Shown here one piece after another: positions 12,177-23,382 of a stretch of DNA of 64,000 nucleotides (position 1 is the stretch's first letter; each line of letters starts with the position of its first letter). This stretch comes from Batillaria attramentaria (lineage: Eukaryota; Mollusca; Gastropoda; Batillariidae), in contig JACVVK020000148.1 in assembly GCA_018292915.2 (NCBI GenBank), forward strand, positions 58,501 through 122,500. Direction: 5' to 3'. The notes under the pieces are model-generated. The model did not search any database. It worked only from the letters and a program-made list of their open reading frames with translations, and had not been told where the DNA came from. A program made the translations under genes and the position numbers.

Positions 12177-15100
12177 TGTACGCTGACCTCTGACGTCCTT
12201 GCTGAGTTTAGTCCGCCGCAGCGGCACCCCCTGGGCTCTCTCTCTCACACACACACACACATCGCACGCCGGCACACACGCGCAATCATGTGAAAAAGTC
12301 GCTGATGCGGCTCTGTTTGCCGCGCCCTCTAATTTTCTTCAGCGTCAAGCGCTGCATCATGTCATGAGTTTGGACAGCATGTCCAGCACTTCGTTAAAGT
12401 CATTCGCTACAGCGTATTGCTGCAGCTCCACAAACATTTGGCTAGCTTTACTCGCAGAAATGATCTCTGCCTCTGCGATCTCTGCCTCCGGTGTGACCGA
12501 GGAACCGTCTGCCGCGCGTGATAGGTGATTGGAGAAAACAATGATTAGTGATTTGACAGGTGTTAGGAACAACGGAACTGACACTTAAACAGGATGAGGT
12601 GATCACCACCCGCTTAACTGCAGTTGTGTTTAGGTGGCGCTAAGCTGTAATGATGCGATAATTGGCCTGTGACTGGTCACGCGTGTACCACGACTTGGCG
12701 GCCCGCGGGGTATTGTCAGGGATTGTGCCGTGGGCGGTCGGCGGTGCTGTCGGCAAGGTGTGAATCCGCGCAGACAAGCCAGGGGTGGTCGCCAGCAAGA
12801 GAGGCGGGGGGTCGTTTTGCCAGCAGAATAGCGGTCTTAAGTCGTGTACTGCAGTTGGTCGGTCTTTGGAGATGCAATAAAGAAGAAAAACCGTCCGTCC
12901 CGGGCTAAAACGGTCGCTCAGTCAAGTGGTCGCTTAGTCAAGTTTCTACTGTAGAATGGATACCCACAGCAGTTGCATGATTCTGAAATATTGGGTATTT
13001 TTAAGAGGTACTGTTTGTTCCAGCAGTATATTCATCAATTTGTTTTTCCTTTCAGGTGACCTTGTTGAAACAGAATATTGGCAGTATGGGACGGCACATG
13101 CAGGCATCCACCACCACAAAGAGCAAGACCCTTCAGGGTGACAGTGCTGATGTCAAGGAGAACATGAACTATGTGCAGGTGCGTATTTATGGAGAACAAA
13201 TTTGACGATGTTCGCGTTGATCCCATAGTACATCTGCGAGCTTGGAGAGACGTTTTAGTGTATGCCACTTTGAAAGGGAAACCACGATGTGTTAGCATGG
13301 TAATAGTTTTATCAGGTAGCAGCCGTGGTGGAAGAATGTGTGGAGTTCGTTAACTGCTATGTGGCAAGTGTTCATAACAGATGCTGACATTCTTTGACTT
13401 GCAATCTTGTCCCCAGGACCCTGCCTTCCTAGAGAAGAACAATGCTGAGATTCTCTGCGGCCCGATGAAGCTTGGCAGCTGTCTGGACTTGTCCGGAGGT
13501 GGGGGCCTGGCGTCTCTCTCCAGCCCCAAGCTGCTGAACTCCAAGCCTCGCTCTCTCCTGCTCCACATCAAGGGCTTCAAGAACAAAGCGGAGGACTCTG
13601 CCGACGGTGCTCAGAAAGGAGCATCAGCCGGATCCGAAGACAGATCAGAGAAGGTGAGGCTTTCAAAATATTGTATGTGTTTGTGAAGCGCAAATGAAAA
13701 GTTGCATACGCATTGACCATAAAGGCTTGCACCAGATCCTCTCAGGATAAGAGTTACACTTGATGGTGATTAGGTAAACTTTAAGGAGATGTTCACGTGA
13801 TGTTATTGAAATGAATCATCATTTTTGTCACTTGCTACAGTTCAGTATATTGTTATTCCAACAGGCACAGGAGACGAGGAAGAAAATTCAAGTGGAGCAC
13901 AAGACAATTAAGTGCCTGTTTGAAAACGTCTCCAATGCGGGTGCGTCAGCAGTTGAAAGGCTGGCAGCCTCGGCGCCAAAACAAAAACTGACTGACATCA
14001 AGGGCTGCGACTGGCTAGCAGAGATTTCTGTGACTGTTAGGAAATTCAAGAGAACCCCAGTGGCCAGGGAACGGCAGCAGAGGAACGCCATGCTGGAGAA
14101 CACTGGTTTTCACGAGAAACTGTTGTGTGTGGTGATTTCACCACCCACAGATCTGCAGGGCATGAACGCCGAACACTTCCAGAACTTGGCGCTTGATATA
14201 CTTCTGTGGATAGCTGCTGTGCAGATGAATGACCCATCCAAGAGGTGAGGAAAAAACAAGTGTGTTGGATGTGTGGGTAAAGATGTGTATTTTCTGTGTG
14301 CAGATGTTGTTTTTTGGTTCAAAGCAAGAATTGTTGGCTATTACTGCGTAGACCAAACTTGAACTGTGGTAATTTTTGTTGGTACAACAACTGGGTGTTT
14401 ATATACAAATTTACACTTTGTGTGCATACATGAGGTTTGTGAACAGTATAGTTGAACAGTTTTTGGTGAAGTCGAAGATAACCGTGATTGGTTTGCAGGA
14501 GTGGAGTTCGATGCCTTGTGGTGACCATTCAGCCGTACCTTCAGGATATCATCAAAGCTTGCTTCATTGATGCTTCACGCACAACTGCCCACAAGTGTGC
14601 CCGTCTCCTAGCACTGTGCATCGAGTGAGTACACATTTTGCCCGAAATGACCTGATCATGTTTACTTTCTGCCACATGTTCCTTGTGTCGAGTTCGGTAG
14701 GTGTTATCTTGCTGCATGTTGCTTCATATTTATTTATTTTGTTTTCGAGGGGGTTTTTGGTTTGTTTTGTTGCAAAAAAAACCAACAGATGGTGGTGGTG
14801 TGTTCGTTTCCGCAGGTATGCTAAACTGTCCGAGGACCAAGACCTGGCGCCGGCGTTCAGCTTTCACTTGCTGCAGGCCTTGATAGAATGTCTGCCGCTG
14901 CTGGTCGGCTGCTCCTCCGCGGGGTCCATGAAGTGGTTCTTCACCGTCCTGAATCGAGTCAAGTGCATGGATGCATCCTTGGTGGCGCGTAGTGCGACGG
15001 ACTTGCTGAACGCTGTGTCTGCCCAGTACCACCGCAACTTCTCCCCTCTTCATGCTCTGCTGAAGACAAGGTGAGATGTGTGGGGTCTTTTGCATGGTTG

Positions 15101-18100
15101 GGTAATACAGGACAATCACAGTCCTGTAGCAGAGCCCAAATCACTGTAACTGTTTAAACGTTAAGCAGGTAAGACTTACCTATTATGTAAAGTTCCACGT
15201 CAGTGCTTGACTGTAAAGTGTGATCTGTAGTATTGTAATTGACCTGTTGATCACATTTGATTTATTATAACCAAATCATGTTTGTTCCTACAGGTATGGA
15301 TTGTATGGCAACCCCTTCGACGTGGACATGTTTGACATGGATCTACCTCACAACCTTCGACAGCCCCCTGCCCCTCCTTCCTCGTATGCCTCAGCTACTG
15401 CCAAGTCGACCAGTACCTTTGGTGGTCCTTCCACCTCCTCAGCCATTCCCACTGTGGGTCTCAGCGCCACCGCCAGCTCTAGCCAAAGTGCACAGAGCCG
15501 GGAGGAACCAGACCTCTTTGAGATGCTCAACACACCACTGGAGAAGACAGGCTGCACACAGGTCAGTAGTCACTTATCATCTGTTCAGTTAGGTGCATGG
15601 CTGTTCAGTTGCGGTGTACTGTGAAGTATAGATGTGATGTGTGGTACTGAGAGTGTACGCTGTATTATCATGACCTAACAGCAGACTAAATATGATGCGG
15701 AAAGCTGTTGCAGTTTATTTTTAGAACCATATGCAGTGTTGCACATTTCCGTCGGTCTCCGGTCATAGACCGATCAAAACTTCGAATGTCCGATAGCCCC
15801 GACCCCCAAGCGAACCCACGGTCCGATTAAAGCATAGCTCTACCGGACACGTGTCCTATTCTTATCACAAACATTGCGGACACGCCGGTACTGCTCGCTC
15901 GCTGCGCGTGCCACCTCGCCGCGCGTGCCACCTCGCCACGCGACGCCTATCGAGATTACAACAATGAACATGTCTATTTTTAACCCAAGGCTCACATTTT
16001 GACCAATCAGCGGCCAATCTCTTTGTGACTGTCTTCTGCCTAGCGCATGCGTAGTAGGAACACGTGTTATCGGACTGTGCATTGTTTTGGATGTGAGGAA
16101 CACATGCGATCGAAGTACACATTGTTTTGACTGAGTTTGAAGAAGATGCCACCGAAAAAACGATTGAAAGCTGACAAAAATCAGCAAATGCTAACAAGTC
16201 TGTTAGCTTGCGAGCCCAGAGAGAGCCAGCTTGCTTCCTCTGCTATACGAGAAGAAGGCGTTTCCCGCAGTGACCCTGCTCCATCGATCGTCATACCGGA
16301 CGATCATATTGACAAGTCTTCTGCCGAATCTGCAACCACAAGTGCGACTTCAAAGCCCACAAAAAACCGACTTTTCCAGGACTCGTGGAAACTGCAATTT
16401 CCATGGGTCCATTACGACGACGAAAAAAACGTCAGTTATGTTCTGTAGTCTCTGCATTGCTGCAGTTGCTCGGAACTCTTTCACCGTGGGTTGCCACGGC
16501 ATACGGCACTGTACAGGCCGCTGAGCGACGCCTGAACACAAACACACACACACACACACACACATCCACACACTCAGACTCGCTCCCGTGCACACATAAC
16601 AAAGAAAGAAAACATGCAGCACTCCCTTTCATATGCCGTTCAGAAATGAGAATACACTGTTGTTCACAGTTGCAGTTGTGCATTACCTAGCGAGTGCCTG
16701 TCTGATGAAGTGTGTGAATGTTCGTGGTGATCAGAATGGTTGCGGCAGAGTTGGTGTCCTATTGTCTCTGCATCACCAGGACACTGTGTCCTATTACATT
16801 TTTGTCATCAGGACACCATGTCCTATCTGGGGGATAAAAAATGTGCAACACTGCATATGCCTCTTAAAAACCAACAACCAATAACAAGATGGCCACCAGC
16901 CCAATATGTTGTTTCCATTCAATGACCTGCTGTAGTCACAGTCGTAGTCGTCGTGTCATGTATGCAGCCCGCGCGCACATGCCGGAACGCAAGCTCTCTG
17001 ACATCAAGCATGCTGACATAAAGAAAGTACTGAAAACCCTTATCGTGCCTCTATGCACTTGCAAAAACCCAAACACATGAGGTCGTGTGAGCTCGCCTAG
17101 CTGGTTGACGTCACAAACGTTTTGGCGTATGCGAGGTTCTACATGGGTGAATGAATTCTTGTAATAAAGTCGTTCCCCTTTGACAGAGTTACTTCCCGCA
17201 TACCTGACTGACAGACGATTGCTTACTGGTATCGGAGAAGAGACCCTCTCTCTCTCTCGCCTTAGACGCGCGCTTGCGCGCGCACGCACGCACACACACA
17301 CATTATGCTTCTGAGTGTGAGTCAGTGGCAAAAACAAAACCCACTGAAATTCCCGCTTTCCACATGTCCAGTTGTAGAGATCGCGAAAAGATACTGCATT
17401 TCGATGCAAAATAATTTCTAGACCATCCCAGAACATGCTGGTGCAGTAACGTCAGTAGATTACGTCACCTTGGAAAGATATCGAACCTTCCAGTAAGTTG
17501 AGGAATGTTCTAGATCTGACCTGTTCAGTACGTAAGCAGCCCTGCACAGCGTTCTGGGTTCTTCTTCTTTCATGAATTTGTTCTCCGTGCATACGATTCT
17601 GTTCATAAAGTATTGGAGTTGTATTCTGTTGTATCCCGTGTCTTCTCTGCGATTGCACGAAGATGGCGACATAGTAGAAGTAAAATACACCACGTCTCCA
17701 AACAGAGGAATTCGGAAAGAAAGTGGCGAGACACCCCCAAGAAAAAACAGCATCACGTCAATCAAACATGACGCACTTACTTTACGTCAGTGCGCGTGCG
17801 TCTCTTCTTCGATGTTTGTGAGGCTTGTGGCTTGCAGAGGAAATGTGCTGTGAGTACAAATTTTCGAGTCAACTGACGATAACGGCTGCAGTGAATTTTT
17901 CTAATTTTTTTGTATATTTTTTATGGCACCCCAGGCTCATTATCTATGTATAGTAGGAGCGATTTTGAGATCTAAAGTGTGTTCACCAGCACTTTCATCA
18001 GGTACGGCTTACGCCAAAAGTATAAAAGCGACAACCTCCAAAATTCACTTAGTTGAGAGTCCGTATTCATGCTATCTATGTCCAAAAAATGGAGTGGTTT

Positions 18101-21100
18101 AGGTAAATATTACGCCTTTAAACGCCAGAAAGCCACTTTTTCTGAAAAGGGCGATAACTCGCAAATCATGTGTGCAATCGTACCTGGATCGGGCCTTCTA
18201 TTTAACAATCTTGATTCATTTAGAAACCCCAAATTTGAAATCGATCGGTTCAGTATTTTCAGAGAAATAGGCATCTGAACTGGGTTCACATGCAATGTCA
18301 ACTCAGGCTCGGTTTACATGAAAACTATAAGAGCGACCATTTTCTAGTAGTGACTCTGTTCAGAGTCCGTATTCAAGCTATCCACTGCCAAAAAATTGAG
18401 TGATTTAAATAAATATTACGCCTGTACACGAAAGACAACCAACTTGTCTCAAAAGGGCGATAACTCCCAAATCACTTAAGCAATCATCACACTCTTGGTT
18501 CCTCTAATGTAACATTTTGATATATTTGGATACCCCAAATTTGAAGCCATTCGGTTGAGTATTTTCCAAGAAACGGGCCTGGACACAATTCACACACACA
18601 CAGCCGCACGCACGCACACACATACGCACAGACGGCACTCACTGAGGAGGAGAAGCGCGTTCGGAGCACCGTACATGTCAGCATCGATGACGCACGTTTT
18701 CTTACGTCATTGTCAGAGTTACACTTGCAAAATCGTCTCTGCGAGAGATCGGCAGTGACGTGCGTTTGTACCACAGATGCTTGCCCATGAACGTGGAAAA
18801 TTTAGCCCATCCTATGATGTTGTTTCCATTACTATGGAAACAACATAAAAACAGTAAACCCCCAACAAAACAAACACCCAAAACAATGAATTTAGCTATA
18901 TCACACACAATCTGTGCAGGGGTTATGAAAGCTGAAAAATCTTGCTAGTCCTTTGTAAACAGGTGGTACGGGGGGTGATGAAATGTGACGATGTGTGTAC
19001 TGAACATACCTCTCACCAGTCTCTTTTGTTTTGCAGGTTGAGTTTCTCCGCAGCCATGTCCTAGGGCTGCTGGAGGTGGAGCCTCTGACCTTCACCTGTC
19101 ACGCCACATCGGATGGCACACGCGTGGAGAGAATGGATGCTGCCACTAGCGTCCCCACCTCAGGGACAGGGCCAACCCTCACGGCCACTGCCATGCCCCT
19201 CAGTATGGGCACCATCAACTTTGATGACCCTCCCCCTTCATTGCTGCAGCCTGGAGGGGGTGGGGTGGTGGTTGGTGGTGGGAGTGGTGGCGGTGGGGTC
19301 ATGGGCGGGGGCACATCGGGACTGGCCATGGCCGACTCGCTGAAGAAACTCGCGCAGATGTATGCCAAGCAGCTGCACCCTGGCTACAAGCAGATCCACC
19401 AGCTTATAAGTGATCACGTGAGCAAGGTCAGTGTTACTATGTTCATTTTGTTGAAGCATCTAGTTTAGTACTTTTCACATACGGAAGAGAGAGAAGAAAA
19501 AAATGCTGCTGCTGCTGTCTGTTTCTTTGTTGGGTTTTTTGGTCTGTTGCTAATAGAAAACTTGAACATTTCATTGTTACTTACCAAGATTTGGCTATAG
19601 TTGAAAGAGAATTGCGACTCATTTTAAGTTGGGAGTTTACTAATTTCTCGGTGGCTGACTTTTGTTGTTTTGTTCTTGTTTTTGTTTTTTTCTTTTTGTT
19701 TCATCCCCTCCCCCCCCCCCCCCCTTTCTCTCTGACTCTCCATTTTGTTTGTGAGCTGTAGCAAAGCGTCTAACCCCTCTTTCTGTTGCAGACACAACCA
19801 CCACCCCCGCCTCCACCGCCAGCGCCACCACTACCACCTCCCTTGCCACAGCAGCAGTCTCAGTCATCGCAGCTGCCATCGTCTATGCAGGCTGCCTTCC
19901 AGATCGACCCGATGAGTGGGAAAGTGGTGGACTTCAGCATGACTGAACACTTGAAAAACACCCTCAAGGACTTGAACTTCAAGTTTGAAGCAGCTGTTCA
20001 GACCTTGAAGCCTCTAACACCTCTTTCACAGCAGCCCGCATCATCCCAGCAGCCACAGCAGCAGCAGCAGCAGCAACAACAAACTACTACACAGAAGGCA
20101 GTTCCATTCCCACAGCCACACACATTGTTGCAGCCCCCTCCTGATCAAGTGCTGGTCATCGAAAGAATGCATTCCGGTGAGTCTTGCGAAAATCTCCCAG
20201 GTCTTAAATCATGTTGTCTCGATGGTGTTACTATAGAACTGTACTGCTTATGCTACACTAAAAGCAGCCTGGTGTTGCAAAGCAGCATTGGGGAGGCAAC
20301 TAGTCTCAAACTCACCCAAGGGATGAGGAGTTTCCTCCTTCCTACTAGATAATCGAGAGACTGCAGAATCTTGAAAAAATCTTCCTGATCTGTGTACGTT
20401 CTTTGTGTTTATGTAGGCGCCTAGCCTTTCTTTCTTGTCTGGTCCAGGTAGAGGAGGTTTTTAGCTGTTATATTTTTGGCTTTGCTGTTAGATTGCACTA
20501 TGATCTGCAGTGTGGCGTGTGTAGTTTGTCAGTTAAAGAATAGCCAGACACTTTTGAGTGTCCCCCTTATTGAAGACAATTGTGTGTACATGACTGGTAC
20601 TATAAAGTTGTTTGAACCTTCACTGGAACTGTTCTGAAGTTGCATGATATTTGTCTAGCAGCTGACGTGTGAATTCTTTATCTTCAGGTGCAAGACGCTT
20701 TGTGACGCTGGACTTTGGGAAAGCGGTTGTGCTGACAGACGTGGTGATTCCGGCGTGCGGTGACCTGGCCTCGCTTTCCATTGATGTGTGGGTACAAGGA
20801 GAAGAAATTGATGGGCAGCGTCTGGTGGTTGCGGCAGACATCGGGTCTCGAACCCTGGTTATGAACAACATAATGCCAGCCCCCATCTGTAGATACCTGA
20901 AGGTGGGTGCATGTTTGAAGATGTTTCGTTTGGTGAGGTTTAGTGCGACTCTTTTGGTGCCTATGATTTAAGCTGTTGTGTATTGAAGTGTCTGTACCAA
21001 GTGTGCACATGGGCTGTGGAATAGAATTGACATACACAGTCATGTTGCTTGGAGGGGGGTGGGAAGGAGGGTGTGTGTGTGTGGGGGGGGTGTGCCCCTA

Positions 21101-23313
21101 ATGGCAGTGTGTTTTCCCAGCGGGACTACTTTACCAATATCAGCGCGAGTGCCATTCAAGGTTCTAATGCTGGGGTGAACAATCATTGCAGATTACAACT
21201 GTGGGGAGATACGGAGCAGGAACGACTCGGTCTCGCATCCCTCTCGGAGCGTTCTATGGCCACAGCTACATCCTACCCTGGGAATGGCGCGAATATGCTG
21301 ACCTCCACAGCTTCTCCTCTGTGGGCATTGCCAACCCTACGTCCTCTCCCATGTCCTCTCCCCCACAGCCCTCGTCATCAGCAGGCACATCACCCGTGAA
21401 ACAGCTGGAAGCCGTGAGCCAGTCTTCACTGCTGCAGCACTTGGGTGTTTTCCTGTCGCTGCAAGAGGATCTGCAGTGTCGCTACAGCTTGGCGTGCACG
21501 CGCTTGTCGGGTCTTCTCTCTGCTGTGGCGGATGCCCAGTTCGTGACGGCACACGTCAAGTACTATTTGAAGCGTGGGCAGAGACGTGCGGACGAGGACG
21601 CCGCCATTGTGCAGTCCTACAACGAGTGTCTGCAGCTGCAGCTGCAACTGAACCTGGCGCAGAGAGCTATTACACGTTTGCAGCGAGCAATGGGTTAGTA
21701 AAGTCTAGTTTGGTCTGCTGTTAAGATGTTTGTTAGTATGATTTAGACCACAGTTTACATTTACTGACTGCGGTTAAGTTAGTAAGTACATGCTCTCAGT
21801 GTAAGCCCCACAGGACAAGTTTGATTCTGTCCTTGGAAAATTATCAGAATTCCAGGTCCCGACAAACTTTTGTTCTGCGTTTTGGTCAGAATGCTGTGGC
21901 TAGTTAGCAGCAGTTCTTGGATTAAATGCTGTTGCAGTTTAAATTTGAAAACTGTTTTAGTGCTGTTGTAGGTTCATTGTGTATGATGGAACTTTTCTTT
22001 TTGCTTTAAATTTTGTTGTTGTTGTTGTTTTTTTTGGGTTTTTTTTGGTTGTTTTTTTTTTTTTTTTTTTGGGGGGGGGGGGGGGTATTATTCTTGTTCT
22101 ATACAAATAAATAGACCAAAAAAAATTCGCAACTATACAGAGAAACACATTTTTTGTTGTCAGACAATATAGTGAAGAAGCTTTTATGAACGTCGTTTGC
22201 CTTCAGTGCCGACAATAAACTGCTCTGTGTTCCCGCAGGTGTCAAGAGTGGTGGTTACGATGAGAACATCCCCTTCAGCCATCGCCTGCAGCAGACCCCG
22301 ACAGACAAGCTGCGTGTAATCGTGGAAGGGTTGCTGGACACGCTGCTCACCCTCACTGTTGCTTCCCCCGCCGTCCCCCAGCCTCCTCACCCTCTGTACT
22401 TGGCCTTTCCTCCACCCACTGCTGAGGACCTCTTCCGACACCTGTGTCTGCTGGGTTCACGTCGTACACAGGTCAGTCCTTGCTGCTAAGTGACCTTTCA
22501 GTTTCTTAAAGTTCATGGATTGTGGGAGAAATGTAAACAGTAAGGAGGCAACTAGCTGATGCATAAGTGTCATTCGTTAACACGGTGATTGTTGCACACA
22601 TAATTCATAGCAAAAATTTGTTAAAACAAGGAATGCATAGCAAATTTGCATTTTTGTAAAACAGTTACACGCATTGCGTAAATACGATATGTGCATGACA
22701 GCTCACATCATCAGCGTTTGTAGGACATGAAGAGGTGAAAAATGTAATCATCTTTCAAATTTCCTCCATGTGTGAACGAGCTTGAAGGCTCTGTTGCCAT
22801 TTGTTGGAGTTTGAATAGGTACAGTCTTCCTGGCCTGTGCTTTTGGTTTTATCTTTACCCACAAATTATTATTATTAACAAGTTGATCCTAATCATTCCA
22901 AGTGTGCTGACTCTTAGCCAGGGTTCTAACAGTTGAGGAGATTTTGGCAAGGAGAAGAGCATGTTTTCAAGTACTCATGGTTATGTATTTGGCTTTGGTT
23001 GTGTGCAGGTGCATGCAGGTTTGCTGCTGTCACGAGTGTGCGGCAGTCAGTCATGGTGGGGAGTGTTTCTGGGCAACGTCTTGCGGGAGTTCTTCCACTC
23101 AGAGTACTCTGTTGTCTTCCCACAAGACAGGTATGTTATTGTGCTTCTTGTGGAAAGTTCTACTGTCTCGATTCTCTTCTCACACCCCCCCCCCCTCCAC
23201 CCACCCACCCACCCATTGAATTCTATTACATGGTGATTTTGAGCATTGACACTGATTAGTCTCATTTAATTAGAATAATCCAACCAAGAAGTATTAAAAA
23301 CAAAACACATTCA

Positions 23314-23382
<69 letters not shown>

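Larger units (their letters stand above)
11429..12951. mobile_element. Non-autonomous pogo/Tigger-like DNA transposon in BIRC6 intron 14
   Basis: Flanked by TA dinucleotides (11427-11428 and 12952-12953), the expected Tc1/mariner-superfamily target duplication. Ends are inverted repeats: CAGTAGAAACTT on the left and its complement AAGTTTCTACTG on the right, each followed inward by (A)GCGACC after a short variable stretch. CAGTAGAAAC-type termini with TA duplication are typical of pogo/Tigger-like elements. The 1.5 kb interior is mostly CA microsatellite and GC-rich sequence, with one remnant of a transposase C-terminus on the minus strand. No intact transposase is present. Confidence 0.65.
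10177..15561 (+). other. BIRC6: BIRC6 exons 12-20
   Basis: Exons: 10177-10383, 10792-11011, 11233-11347, 13056-13178, 13417-13653, 13865-14244, 14499-14624, 14816-15070, 15294-15561 (residues 964-1607). Exon 13 contains the strongly conserved [19 protein letters not shown], followed by HTRTWKL. Exon 14 encodes [10 protein letters not shown]. Exon 16 encodes EILCGP and LSSPKLL, exon 17 [18 protein letters not shown], exon 18 [11 protein letters not shown], and exon 20 starts in [15 protein letters not shown]. Each block aligns in order with human BIRC6. Intron 14 (11348-13055) is swollen by a pogo-like DNA transposon. Confidence 0.92.
16886..18854 (+). mobile_element. Unclassified 2.0 kb interspersed element, copy A (BIRC6 intron 20)
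   Basis: Defined by comparison with the inverted copy B at 34422-36199. Both share a left end AAGATGGCCACCAGCCCAAT plus ATGTTGTTTCCAT, and a right end AGCCCAT followed by a perfect hairpin (18817-18846) and AAAAACAG. ATGTTGTTTCCAT occurs at both ends and as both arms of the hairpin. The interior has a 306 bp tandem duplication, CG-rich CA tracts and no credible ORF. A subterminal hairpin plus short terminal repeats recalls Helentron-associated or foldback elements, but no diagnostic terminus was found. Confidence 0.6.

Noticed and set aside
11721..12275. Long open frames of Thr/His and Cys/Val on both strands
   Set aside because: They are translations of CA/TG microsatellites and have no complex sequence. 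The same holds for frames at 23262-23732, 60657-60983 and 63154-63342.
21121..21191. Possible alternative acceptor TTTTCCCAG at about 21120 for BIRC6 exon 24
   Set aside because: Using it would add 71 nt and shift the frame relative to the conserved [10 protein letters not shown] block. The acceptor at 21191 keeps phase and matches the family.
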